Positions 1 through 10,401 of a stretch of DNA of 64,000 nucleotides are shown in pieces. The notes under the pieces are model-generated. The model saw only the letters and a program-made list of their open reading frames with translations. It searched no databases and was not told the DNA's origin. Positions within the stretch are counted from its first letter, which is position 1; each line of letters opens with the position of its first letter. Where the stretch lies: NCBI GenBank assembly GCA_013146195.2, contig CM028380.1, forward strand, positions 77,814,556 to 77,878,555, in the 5' to 3' direction. A program made the position numbers and the translations under genes. The stretch is from Codonopsis lanceolata. Its lineage: Eukaryota > Streptophyta > Magnoliopsida > Asterales > Campanulaceae.

Positions 1-10
1 GCGAAACGGC

Positions 11-125
11 AAGGCAACAAATTCTCCGACCTTGAGAGTTGGAATTCATAACAATGACGTGAAAAGGGTCTTGATAGACACTGGGCATCAAGGGATATTC
101 TGTACTATAAATGCTTTTGGTTTGC
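11..125 (+). pseudogene. Tat retrotransposon aspartic protease fragment
   Basis: The reading frame begins before base 1 and contains VLIDTG (about bases 68-85), the catalytic D-T-G of a retroviral-type aspartic protease. It is preceded by a hydrophilic strand (VGIHNNDVKR), as is usual in Tat and Athila elements. In the family the enzyme cuts the Gag-Pol polyprotein. The residue after the triad is H where S is usual, and similarity fades soon after the motif; the rest of the frame is low in recognisable features. This is the 5' edge of pol, truncated by the window. Confidence 0.6.
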
Positions 126-849
126 CCAAGTCAGACGCCCATCTCGCACCCACCGATACAATTGAAGGCTTCGCACCGACACCAGGAGGTGGAAGACCTC
201 CCATCCCCATCGCAATCCCGGGTCCCCGCCCAAACCAAATCATGGTCTCCTCAAGGTCACCAAGGGTGCCACACCTCCCACGAACGGAGGAGGTGGATTT
301 GCTATTGACCTCCCATCCCCATAAAAAGCCCAAACCAAATCTTGATCTATACAAAGGGTGAATACACAAGCCCAACCTCGAATCCGAGGTGGCAGAGGAG
401 GAAAGACCAACAAAGAAGGCAAGAGAAGAGGGAGGGGAAATTGTCCCCGCCGCCGCACTTGAAGCCCCCACAAAGATAGCAATTAGCGCGAAGCTGGAAC
501 GCCACCGCCACCGAAAGAAGACATGAAGGCAAAGTGGCGCCTAAATCCCATAAAATCGAAAAGAGCAAATAAGAAAATAGAGATGGTAGAAAGCTCTGAC
601 ATCAAGGACGGCTAGAGATCAAGCCGACGATTTGGACCTCGAAGAAATAGTGATCAACCTTGATTTCCCTGCAGCGTAAAGTTAAGGCTCAAGAGAGATT
701 CCGTAAGAGGAACGAGCACCATCATCAAACTTTCAAGGAGAGTTTAGATGTCTTCGCCTCGAGGGTCGAGGACATGGAAGGAATCACCAGACGTGGCGTA
801 CATAAACTTAGTATCGACCTCGACGCCATTCCTATACAACAAAAGGCAA

Positions 850-2060
850 GAATTTTCTCCCCGTAAGGTGAAGCGATCAAGGAAGAAGTGTCCGTGCCGC
901 TCAAGGCAAAAATAATAAAGGAGGTTCTCAGATGCCACTTGGATAGCCAATGTAGTCATGGTGAAAAGTCGAGGAAAATGGAGAATGTGTGTAGACTTCA
1001 CCGATCCGAACAAGGCTTGTCCCAAAGACCGGTATCCTCGCCGAGGATCGACCACTGTGGATTCGCTGGCCTGACACAAAATCTTGAGTTTTGTCGACGC
1101 TTACTCGATATCATCGATACGAACGTGGCCGGGCAGACGATCCATACGGCATTCGAGCCGAGCCGCAGAGGACTATACCGCTACACCATGATGCCCTTTG
1201 GGCTAAAAAATGCAGGGCTACATACCAAAGAATGGTGAATAAGGTGTTCGGCGACCGCCTAGGAGGAACGTGGAAGCATACATCGACGATATGGTGATCA
1301 AAACAAAGCAAAGCCGACCATGTCGAAGACCTAAGAGAAACCTTTCGAATTTGAGGAAGCACGTAATGAAGTTAAACCCTAAGAAATGCGCTGGGGTAGT
1401 CGCCGGGAAATTCCTCGGGTACATGGTCAACGAGAGGAATCGAGGCCAACCCCGAAAAGATAAAGGCTCTAACAACCACGGACCCTCCCGAGTGTATCAA
1501 GCACGCGTAAACTCAATGGTCGGATCATCGCTTCGCCGCTTCATCGCCAAGTCGGAGAGAAGCTTACCATTCTTTAAGACGTTAAAAGGGGGAAAGAAAT
1601 TTCGTGGTCTGACGATCGCAAAAGCCTTCAATGAACTCAAAGAATACCTTGGCAAGCCACCTCGCCAAAGATCCCCATTCCCGAGGAAAAATTGTATGTA
1701 TACTTGGCCGCATCGACTCGCCGCGGCAAGATTAATCGAGAGGAAGAAAAGCCGCAAAACCGGCCTACTATGTGTCTCATGCCTTAACCGAGGTCGAGGA
1801 GAGATATCTAGAGATCGAGAAACCGGTGCTCGCCTCTAGTAATTGCCGCCGAAAATTGAGAGCATACTTCCAAGCTCATCCGATAGTGGTCTACACTGAC
1901 CTCCCAACGAGACAAGTCCCGCATAAGCCGACATGGCGGAAGAATGCTAAAATGGCCTGGCCGAGCTATCGTGATACGGGATTGAATACGAGCCGAGGAG
2001 AACTATTCAGTAACGTGTTTTGGCGCACTTCATCGCCGAAACTTCATTCACGAAAGGAGC
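850..2060 (+). pseudogene. Tat reverse transcriptase and RNase H, frameshifted
   Basis: The RT is recognisable in pieces across frames: a fingers segment with VVMVKSRGKWRMCVDFTD and DPNKACPKD (about 950-1030), the MPFGLKNAG motif (about 1192-1218), and the catalytic palm motif as AYIDDMVIKTK (about 1275-1308; Y-x-D-D). The connection follows, with LNPKKCAGVV and GKFLGYMV. The first RNase H domain ends with YYVSHALTEVEERYLEIEK (about 1760-1820) and YFQAHPIVVYTDLP (about 1865-1905). In an intact element this enzyme copies the RNA into DNA and removes the template. At least four frameshifts and several stops are present, so the protein cannot be made. Confidence 0.85.
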
Positions 2061-2139
2061 AGCCTAAGGATGATACGAGGGAAGCCTGGGACACCGAGTA
2101 CACCACGTAAAAGATTGAAGACAAGCCAAGAAAGCTCGC

Positions 2140-2465
2140 ACCACCCGAGCATTGGGCCATATTCGTGGATGGATCTTCTGGCACAACTAAAAGTGGGGCA
2201 GAATCTTAATGATTACCCCTAAGGGGGAGAACTAGGTTTGGCTCTTGAATTCGGATTCAAAGCTTCAAACAACCAAGCCGAGTATGAGGCACCGGTAGCC
2301 GGTGTCGAGCCGGCAAGGAAGCCGGGAGCCGAGAACGTTGTAATACGCAGTGATTCCCGCCTAGTGGTGAAACAAGTGCCGGGCGAATATGGGGCAAATC
2401 ACCCTGTTGGCCAAATATCAACAATTAGTCCAGAGAGATCAAGGAATTCAAATATTGGGAGCTAG
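2140..2465 (+). pseudogene. Archaeal-type RNase H domain of the Tat element
   Basis: A second RNase H-like domain follows the RT/RNase H block: WAIFVDGSSG (about 2155-2185, first catalytic D), then FGFKASNNQAEYEAPVAG (the E of the N-x-A-E-Y-E-A motif) and NVVIRSDSRLVVKQV (the third acidic residue, D). An extra archaeal-type RNase H ahead of integrase is known from the Tat group and is the main reason for the lineage call. A frameshift near 2205 separates the first acidic motif from the rest. The remaining stretch, 2238-2465, is open for 75 codons. Confidence 0.75.
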
Positions 2466-2784
2466 AACAGATTGCAAGGGAGAACAACGCAAGAGCGCAC
2501 TTCTTGTCAAAAGTCGCTTCTTCCGAAAGCGAGGACATTCCCGCCGAGGTCGAGCTAATGTTTCTTGAAAGACCGCGATCAACGAGGAGAAAATGATGAT
2601 GATCGAAGAAGCCCCGAGGTGTTGGATCGACGAGATCAAAGAATACATCGAACAAGGTACTCGCCCGAGGATAAAGATAAGGCACGATGGTAAGAAACCG
2701 AGCATGCAGTACTCGGTCATTGGGGAATGCAGACAAACGATCCAATACGAAACCCTTGCTTCACTGTAAGACCGTAAAAAATGC

Positions 2785-3829
2785 TGCAAGGCCTCTTAGC
2801 CGAAGTTCATGAAGGGGAATGTGGAGGTCACCCGAGCGAGGACTTTGGCCGATAAGATCAATTTTCACTGATACTACCGGCCGAGCACGAGGAGAGACGC
2901 AGCAGTAATATGTGAAGAAATGCGACAAGTGCCAAAGATTTGCAGATATTCCTAGACTCCCATCCATACCTCGACACCGTGATCGCGGCCGGCCATTTGA
3001 CATGTGGGGAATAGACCTCATCGGTCGGCCCTTTCCCTAAAGCCAAGCATGGATGCGAATATGTCATAAGAGTCGTAGACTATTTCACCAAATGGATAAG
3101 CCAAGCCCCTACCAAGATCACCGAGGACCAAGCGGTGAAGTTTGTATACGAGCGCATCTTCTGTCGATTCGGTCTTCCCTGATGGTAGTCTCCGATCACG
3201 CACGCAATTTCTAAGAAGTTCACAAATGAGCCGCGAAAGACTAAATGTTAAACATAATGTCCCTGTGGCCCATCTCAAGGCAACGGCCAGCCGGGCAGAA
3301 ACAAGAAAATCATGCATGCACTAAAGAGGATCCGACGAGGAAAAGGGAGGTGGCTCGAGCAATTGCCGATCGCTTTGTGGAACATCGTAACCACCGCCCA
3401 TGGCCCCACCTGCGAAACTCCCTTCGCACTTACCTACGGATCTAAGCCACGGCCCCTGGCCGAGCTAGCGCTCCCACCAAGTGGTCACCTTCTTCGACCA
3501 AAGTCAAAACGAGCCGTCAAGATTATTGATCTCGACAACATTGAGGAGAAGCGGATTGAGGCAAGACTAAAGATGATCAACTATAAGAAGCTCACAAAGA
3601 GAAACCATGATAAGAAGGTCGACCGAGGAGCTTTTCAAGAGAGATTTGGTCTTAAGAAAGATTGAAGCAACAGCAAAAAGCTCGGCAGTAAACAAGCTCT
3701 CTCCGACTGGGAAGGACCACTTAGGTGACCAAAGTTGTTCGAGAAGCGGACATACCGACCGCGTAACTAGACTAACACCACCGAAAAACCCATGGCATGC
3801 CGATCACTTAAAGAAATACTATCAATGAT
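2785..3829 (+). pseudogene. Tat integrase, frameshifted, with intact C-terminal end
   Basis: The N-terminal zinc-binding region is visible as EVHEGECGGHPS (about 2802-2835) and a later C-x-x-C (KCDKCQRF-like, about 2918-2940). The catalytic core starts with PFDMWGIDLIG (about 2992-3025, first D of D,D-35-E). After frameshifts come the SDN-like strand (about 3190-3210) and, in one open frame 3312-3665, the core and C-terminal part: ALWNIVTTAHGPTCETPFAL and later IEEKRIEARLKMINYKKL. The domain ends with PWHADHLKKYYQ and a stop at about 3826, the normal pol end in this group. The enzyme would insert the cDNA into host DNA. Several lesions make this copy dead. Confidence 0.85.
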
Positions 3830-3934
3830 GTAACCCGTGGCAATGGGATAGAAAAATGAAGAAATTCCATTATGTTTTGTGCTACCAAAATAGACTTCCC
3901 CAAGCATGTAAAGAAAGCCTCACTTGTCAAAACA

Positions 3935-4292
3935 AAGACCTATCCTCTGCATACGAGGATAGCTCAGAAAGACCTATCCCTGCATACGAGGATAGCTCAG
4001 AAAGACCCATCCCCTATCTACGGCTCAGAAAGACCTATCCCCTGCATACGAGGATAGGCTCAGAAAGACCTATCCCTGCATGCTACCTATGGTTCAGAAA
4101 GACCATCCCCCCCAAAAGACCCATCCCTCTCAGAAAGACCATCCCCCACGAGACAGAAAGACCCATCCCTGCATACGAGGATAGGCCCGAAAGACCTATC
4201 CCCAGATACGAGGATAGGCCCGTAAAAGACCTATCCTCTGTATACGAGGGCAGCCCAAAAAGACCTATCTTCGACAAGGATAGGCCCCTTTA
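3935..4292 (+). repeat. Tandem array of about 33-bp hairpin-forming repeats after integrase
   Basis: About ten degenerate copies of a unit like AGACCTATCC-n-CATACGAGGATAGG-n-CAGAA follow each other head to tail. Each full unit has CCTATCC matched by GGATAGG, so each can fold into a short stem-loop. The block lies about 110 bp after the integrase stop and before the antisense gene, the place where Tat and Ogre elements are known to carry tandem repeats that can seed satellite DNA. One frame is open and reads as an 11-residue peptide repeat (SERPIPAYEDS type), but there is no sign that it is a protein. Inner units are more eroded than the first two. Confidence 0.8.
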
Positions 4293-4546
4293 AGATTACA
4301 AACAAACTTTAAAAGAAGTTAGACATTCTCATAAATTGCAAAAACCACAAAGAAGCAAAGTGACCAGGACAGTCAATCGTCGATAATCAAGAACAAGAAA
4401 AAGTTAAGTGAAATTGTCAAAGCAACAATTGTTTGATACATGGGCACGAAGGCCTAAAACCACTGCCGCAATGAGATAATAAATGGGGCAAACTGGGATC
4501 AGTCCTCGCAAGGGAAGCTCGATGCTCTACCGCTCCAACATCATCT
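4293..4546 (+). other. Untranslated spacer of the Tat element
   Basis: A stretch between the hairpin repeats and the antisense coding region. No coding similarity, hairpin or LTR boundary is visible. Confidence 0.4.
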
Positions 4547-7280
4547 ATGAAGCCGTTCGTTAGTTTGTTCACCCAAGAAAGACCGCATGGTCGCCTCAGG
4601 TCAAAGTGGAACATCTTCATTCCTTTTGATGGCTTCGACCACGCACAACACATTCACGCCTCAAGGCACGGGGCACCCACTCATTCAAACCAGCCTCTAG
4701 TCCTCGCTATGTACAAGCCGAAGCTCGTCACCTTGGTGGACCAAGACATGGCCTCGCGAACAAACGAGCCGCAGAAAGGCTCAAGCCCCCGCCGACTAGC
4801 TCCCCATCTAAGACACCGAAGCCGCCGCACATCGGAGAATGTGGCGAGAACCCTTAGTATAGTATGGCACCAAGTCATCCGTAAAATCCTCGCCATCCTT
4901 ATAATCTGCATGCCAGCCCACCCGAAGCCGCCTGGGCGCCGAACCCCACTACTCGTGCTAAAGCAAAGATCCTTCTCCTTCATCGCAGCCTCTCTCTCCA
5001 ATAGCCGAGGAAAGTCTCGGCTAGTCCCTCGCCTTCCTTCAACAAATTGCCGCCTGGCCGACAACTTGTTCCGCTGCCCTTCACTTCGCCCACAAGTTTC
5101 ATCGCTTCATTCAACTTCGCCGTTTTCAATGTTGTCGCTTCCAAGGACGCGACCTTTGCCTTCAAAACGCTCACATCGCCCTCATGCGACGGCCTCTGCC
5201 AGCTTCTTCTCACCATTCACCGACGAGCAAGACGGGTCGACAACGACTTCATCATGGCACAAGCCTCGCAAATACGAGAATCAAATAAGTACCAAACAAA
5301 AACAAGAATGAAATAAACTTAAAGCGAAAGGGAGGAAAAAGGCTCACCTCGCCGCCACTGCACCAAAACGACCAAGTATTCGAGCCGAGCTCAGCTGAGT
5401 TCATTATGCCAACCAAATCCTCAAGCGCCGCACGAGATACCACGCCCGGCCGAGGGTAGTGGTAATGTCATCACAAGCAGTAAAATCAAGGTTTCCTGAG
5501 GAGGAACATCGCAATAATCCCGGCCCATTCCTTGGCCACCTCTGGCGGCACCAAAGTCATCTGGCCACCAGTGGAATCCCGACTTCTTCACAAACCGGAG
5601 AGCCCCCTCCCCGACCACTGATTTCCCTTTACCGGTGAGATAGCCGACCAAGAGGCCCCGCCTCTTCATTCTCTTCATCCTCTCGTCAACCAAGACCATG
5701 GCCTTCCTCTTCCTAGCAAGTGACTTGGATCTGGGAGGGAAGGATCTACCGAGTCAAGAACGACGATCTGGGACTTGGAAGCCGCCACGAGGAGGGGATG
5801 GAGATACTGATGGAGCAGCCTCTTCGACCCTCGCCTCCTCGAGATGAAGCAGAACGCCTCGCTATTTGGGGAATAGAGCAGCCACCCCTGCTAAGGACTC
5901 TGGCCAAAACATACCGGTCCGCATGTCGAGGCTAGCCTCCAATACAAGACGACGATCAATACCAGATCCTCATGACTGCCGAATCCATTCGGCATCAAGA
6001 CTCCTCATCGCCGAAAAACAAAAGTTTAAAGTTTAAAGTCAAGAACAGCAAAAGAAAAGAAAAATAAGCAAGGAAATAATTAAGAAGAAGGTATTCACTG
6101 TGATCGGCAAGGTCGTTTCGCCTTCAAGTTCGACAGAAAGGCAATCTTTTTGAAGACCAGTCCTTACGCACTGTAAGCATCGACATGTGCATGGCACATC
6201 GGGTCGCAGGTCTTTCATGGCCTTACCGGATATCCCAACTAGACTAAGCAATTCTTCATTGACACAAATCGAGCTCCACTTGAACACGAGCGGTTCTCGC
6301 CGCACCCAGAAACCCTCTAATGCCTCCCCCCCTCCTCATACTCTGGCCAATGAGGAAACAAGACAATGACTTCACCCACAAGATCGCGAGGAGTGGGAAA
6401 TTCCACCCCTCGTCGACTCTCTACAACCACGACCTTATCACCCCAAAGGCCCCTGCTTTCTTAGAGGATCTAACAAATAAGTTGACCCCATTGTTATGGT
6501 GTTTGCATCAAGGCCACCCAGTGGACATAGTCACCGCAAAGTAATTCAAGAGAGGAAGGGTAGGCTCGAACCCGAGCACTCGCAGCAAGCAATAAAACTA
6601 ATTAGGTACCTCACCGATTGAGGGATAGATCCAAAGGATGAGCCCCTGGCCGCCTAATAGCTCGCATACGGGGGTCTAAGGGCATCGGCCCCGCCTCAAA
6701 AAACGGCGTAGAACCCAACACCACTTCAAGAAGCCTCGCCTCGTGCAATGACAAGCGATATCGAGCGCACCCCTGCAAATCTCTGGGACCGTGATTGAAC
6801 CGATTATTCCAAGCCTCTACGCCCTCAGTTCAATATGGTTACACCATCCCCAGAACCACCCGCCTCGGCCCTACCACCTTCTTCGGCAAGATCCTCGCTA
6901 CTCGGTTCTTCCACCCCTGCTTTCTTGCTCGCTTTGCTCACCCGATCATCCGCCTCGTGCCGACGAAGAGCCAACAAAGACCTTTCTTCCTTTTTCTCCT
7001 CGCCAACTCTACGCTCGCTCCATTATACGCGCGCCGAGCTCAGAAAAGAGTTGATAGAGGTCAAAATATGCCGCTCCCTCGACTCACAAAGATGCATCCG
7101 AGTCCCGAGAGGTCGGTCCTCAATTTTCCAAGACTCATCCTCGTGTACACGAAGCCCATCTAACTTATAGCCACGCCAATAACAATCTCTTCGCCTCACT
7201 CGGGAAGGACAGCCTTCCCAATTCCCATCAATCTGCTTATACACCCGAGTGGTAGGGGACCGAGCATAAATCACCCCGGA
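4547..7280 (-). pseudogene. Antisense gene of the Tat element (aORF), with at least one intron
   Basis: On the minus strand, reading right to left, there are broken coding blocks. 7274-7023 contains NWEGCPSRVRRRDCYWRGYK. A block at 6305-6039 follows. 5720-5421 has a basic stretch, DERMKRMKRRG. A coiled-coil-like heptad segment lies at 5216-4980 (DVSVLKAKVASLEATTLKTA), and a last block ends near 4681. Between 5348 and 5264 a consensus intron is visible: exon end G, GTGAGCC donor, T-rich tract, GCGAG acceptor, 83 nt long (5347-5265). Plant Tat elements such as Grande carry an antisense gene of unknown function at this place, often ending in coiled coils, and this fits. Stops and frameshifts interrupt it. 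The plus-strand ORF at 4547-5311 is its shadow. Confidence 0.55.
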
Positions 7281-7684
7281 TTAGCTCTTTAGTTCGCATA
7301 GCTGAAGAAAGGGCCGAGGGAGAGGGATCCTTGGGAAAGACGAAGAAGACGAGGAACGTGTTTTATATGCTTTATTGTAGGAGGAACGATCGTGGTATGG
7401 CGCGAGGACTCGAACCCGAACTCATAAAAAGCTTGACAAAACCTAAGTATTGAAGGCAAACCGAAAAGAAGAAGAATACCTTCAACAGACCCGGGAAGGC
7501 GAGAAACTCTCACGGCGGCGAGTACGAAAAACCCGAAAACAGAACCGTCGCCCGAAAGAACACGGCGCAAGTTTATAACTCACCACCGGGCCAAGGCCGC
7601 TGGTCAAGGGCTGGTGAACCAAAGGAAAGTAAACTAAGCCGGAGGCGAACCTGAGGACCACTTTTTGAGAGGGACGCAGGCGAA
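7281..7684. other. Unassigned right end of the Tat element, up to the gap
   Basis: About 400 bp between the start of the antisense coding region and the assembly gap. It may hold the promoter side of the antisense gene or the beginning of the 3' LTR. No terminal TG/CA boundary, polypurine tract or repeat partner can be shown, because the partner would lie in or beyond the gap. Confidence 0.35.
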
Positions 7685-7784
7685 NNNNNNNNNNNNNNNN
7701 NNNNNNNNNNNNNNNNNNNNNNNNNNNNNNNNNNNNNNNNNNNNNNNNNNNNNNNNNNNNNNNNNNNNNNNNNNNNNNNNNNNN
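7685..7784. other. Assembly gap of 100 N
   Basis: Exactly 100 N, the customary placeholder for a scaffold gap of unknown size. Element identity changes across it, from Tat gypsy on the left to copia H pol on the right, so distance and adjacency across it should not be trusted. Confidence 0.99.
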
Positions 7785-8745
7785 GGTGTCATCGTTTAGG
7801 TTTATCCCGGAAGGTTTAGAGTTTACGTAGTAGGAGTTGAAGATGGAGGATTATTTTGAATTGAGATCGCTTTCCCCTGCCTCAAATATTTCAAAATGGT
7901 TAGTAACATCGAGTCTTACAAGACTCAATTAAACTTGACTCATCCAAATTAACATGCATAGATTCAACAATTACTTGAGTTTTTCTATTATAAACTCTAT
8001 AAGCTTTACTATGCTTGGCATAACCAACAAAAAATACCTTCATCATTTTTTCATCAAATTCTACTCTGAATTCCACCATTGTAATGAATGAAGCATTTCC
8101 ATCCGAAGATCTTAAAGAAAGCAATGTTAGTGTTCTACCTCTCCATATTTCATAAGGAGTCTTACCATGAAACTTGTTTATGAGAGATCTATTCGAGTAA
8201 ACATGCTATGTTGATGCCCAAAAAGTATTTTGGCAAATTTGTTTCAAATTTATCATTGTTTTAATTGCCCGAATCGTCATGTTTCCTTTCACTATACCAT
8301 TTTGTCGTGGTGTTCTAATCATTGAAAAGTTATGATCAATTCCATGATCATCACAAGATGTGTCCATCCCAAGATTTTTGAATCTTGTACCATTGTCGAT
8401 CTAACACTTATAATCTCACATTCCTTTGAGCTCAAGAATCTTCCTCAGTGAAGCTGAGAATGTAAGTTTCATCTTTGGATTGCATCATTTCAACCCAAGT
8501 ATATCTCGAGTAGTAATCCACAACAACTAATGTATACCTGTTCCTCCCTCGGAGTTACAGGCCAAATAAATCCATGTGTATGAGCTCAAGAGTTCTTTTG
8601 GTAGAAAGACATAGTTTTGGTTTAAAAGAGGTTTTTGTTATTTTTCCCAAAATATGCATCACATTTTTGCTCGTCCTTGACAATTTATGGAGGCAAACCT
8701 TTACCAAATCTCCTTTTGAAAGTTTTGAAAGATACTTAAAGTTTA
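7785..8745 (-). pseudogene. Copia element H, integrase part (left of the Mutator-like insertion)
   Basis: The minus strand encodes the integrase of a Maximus/SIRE-like Ty1/copia element. Running right to left: the GAG-pre-integrase end (LSKGDLVK, near 8715), the region around 8560 corresponding to HMDLFGL of the core start, a segment at 8340-8290 similar to the usual RTPRQNGI motif, and then 8124-7900 with VFFVGYAKHSKAYRVYNRKTQ, the typical integrase C-terminal motif (FLGYSKHSKAYRVYN in relatives). Several frameshifts and stops are present. The gene is cut on the left by the gap, so RT and the 3' LTR are not seen. It continues on the far side of the transposon at 10402. Confidence 0.8.
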
Positions 8746-8990
8746 GGCTTAAATCGCAATTCTGTCACCCATTTTCCACTTTTTGCAATATGGTGACTCT
8801 ACAATTTTTTTTCAATTTAGTCATTCTACTTGGTTTGGACATTCAATAGGTTACTCAATCCATTTCCGTCCGTTATGTTGGATGGAAATGTTTAAAAGAC
8901 TAAAATACCCTCTCGAACAAAAATCAAACTGCTTTGGCTTAATCGCAATTTGGTCACCCTACTTTCACACTTTTGCAATAAGGTAACTTT
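8746..8990 (+). repeat. Left terminal region of the Mutator-like element: two TIR copies
   Basis: The outer TIR (8746 to about 8823) contains AATCGCAATT-n-GTCACCC and TTTTTGCAATATGGTGACTC. About 190 bp inward, at 8935-8990, the same motif recurs (AATCGCAATTTGGTCACCC, TTTTGCAATAAGGTAAC). Both copies have inverted partners at the right end. Confidence 0.85.
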
Positions 8991-10154
8991 CTACAAAAAA
9001 AAAAAGGAAAATATCAAAAAGTCTCAATGCACTCTTAGTCTACTCTCTACCAGTCGCCCCAAAATTGGGCTTTCTCCTGCCGAACACACCAACACTACCA
9101 TTAATATTGGGACCGACACCGCTTGGAAACGAGGGTCAAGCCATGGCAAAGAGAGAGGACTGTGGTCAAGTTGTTGGGCCAAGAACGAAAATGAAGGCCG
9201 CCGATTGGCGTAGACGAAGAAGCTTGGGAACATGACGCCTTCACCGGATCTAAAAGAACTGAAACAAAGCGGAAGATGAGGGAATAAATGTACGTCGACA
9301 GTTGGAAAAACGAATCGAAGATGAGTGTACGTCGATTGCGTAACGAAGATGAGGATCAACGAATCGTACGCGTAAATCGATTGGCGGGAGATGAAGTCAC
9401 AGCCGTTTCGTTCTCCTCAAGTCAAATTCCTCATCAATCACATGTAATGTATGCCACTTTTCTTGGTATTTTTCACATCTACATGTACAGTGTGTGTGTG
9501 TGCATTTGAGGAGTGTGACAGTGTGATTTCCTTTTCGCTTATGGTTTTTCTTGAATTGATTTCATGTTCTTCGTGAGCCAAGATCCGTGTTTTTATGGGT
9601 TTGTTTGTAATTTACTTGCATGTTATTCTTGAAGGGTTCATCTTTTCAAAGCTTCCATTGTTGACTTTTTTTTTCTTGGGTTGGAATGTTTGACTTTTTC
9701 TAATTTGCAAGAAGGTTCTTTTTAATTTGGTCAAGTCTACGCCATAGCCCATACATTGGAGAAAATGTTCTTTTCTTACGTAAATTGACAAAAGAACTCC
9801 TTTCTTAGTACGAGGGAATGGATTGAGATGCTTGGCAATCAAAGTTATCAATTTGATAGCTTGAGCAGAGAAAGAGTGTGTTGATTTGCCGGTTTTTCAA
9901 TCGGGATTGCAAGAACTTCATCATTCGGAGACAACCCATCTCGATTTTGTTCATTTTTCATTGGATTCTTAGAGGGTATAGGAGAAATTAGTTATTAGAA
10001 AAGGGTTTGTCTGAATTTAGTGTAGCAAGATGGGATCTTTTTCAGGGCATGTTCTTCTGGGGCATTTCTTGCGGTTCGTTCTCCTCAAACACACACTCAT
10101 CTTCGGTTCGTTACTAGATAATAATCCAACATTGTTGACCCAAATAAAGATGAT

Positions 10155-10401
10155 ATGTAATTTTCGATTAGAGTCACCTTATTGCAAAAGTAGGAAAGTA
10201 GGGTGACCAAATTGTGATTTAAGCTAAGGGTATTTTCGGGGTTTCTACAATTGTTTTAAGTTTTCCATCAAAAAATTGGATGGAGTGATGAACGTGCTAT
10301 ATTTTTTGCCAAAATCTGATGATTAAATTGAAAAAAAAAATTGTAGAGTCACCATATTGCAAAAAGTGGGAAAGTAGGGTGACCAAATTGCGATTTAAGC
10401 C
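10155..10401 (-). repeat. Right terminal region of the Mutator-like element: two TIR copies
   Basis: The inner copy at about 10160-10222 (GAGTCACCTTATTGCAAAAG, then GGGTGACCAAATTGTGATT) and the outer TIR at about 10322-10401 (GAGTCACCATATTGCAAAAA, ending GCGATTTAAGCC) mirror the left end in inverted orientation. Confidence 0.85.

Larger units (their letters stand above)
1..7684 (+). mobile_element. Ty3/gypsy retrotransposon remnant, Tat lineage, cut at both ends
   Basis: A decayed Ty3/gypsy element reads left to right: protease, reverse transcriptase, RNase H, a second (archaeal-type) RNase H, integrase, a tandem-repeat block and a long antisense coding region. The second RNase H between RT and integrase, plus an antisense gene after integrase, is the signature of the plant Tat group (Retand, Grande, RIRE2 relatives). 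Gag and the 5' LTR lie outside the window. The right end runs into an assembly gap, so no LTR pair or target duplication can be shown. Many small indels and stops split the polyprotein into all three frames, so it cannot be active. The pol region is GC-richer than the rest of the window. Confidence 0.85.
8746..10401. mobile_element. Non-autonomous Mutator-like transposon (1656 bp) with 9-bp target duplication
   Basis: Terminal inverted repeats of about 80 bp start GGCTTAAATCGCAATT at 8746 and end with the reverse complement at 10401. The flanks carry an exact 9-bp direct duplication, TAAAGTTTA, at 8737-8745 and 10402-10410. Nine-bp duplications with long TIRs are the mark of the Mutator superfamily. 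No transposase-like frame is present; the longest ORFs inside are short and unremarkable, so the element would need an enzyme in trans. The middle (about 9190-9450) is richer in CG than the AT-rich ends and could be a captured host fragment, as in Pack-MULEs, but I recognise nothing in it. Removing the element plus one duplication restores the copia frame. Confidence 0.9.

Noticed and set aside
88..568. Minus-strand ORFs at the start of the window
   Set aside because: They are opposite the protease and linker of the Tat element, with Pro/Leu-rich composition typical of shadow frames.
3935..4292. CRISPR-like array
   Set aside because: The repeats are contiguous with no unique spacers, are degenerate, and sit inside a plant retrotransposon.
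4547..5311. The 254-codon plus-strand ORF as a host gene
   Set aside because: It is rich in Arg, Ser, Pro and His with no domain, and lies exactly opposite the coiled-coil and neighbouring blocks of the antisense gene. It is a shadow frame in GC-richer DNA.
7395..7425. TGGTATGGCGCGAGGACTCGAACCC as a primer-binding site or tRNA remnant
   Set aside because: The reverse complement looks like a tRNA 3' half, but the T stem does not pair well, and the position (after integrase) is wrong for a PBS of this element.
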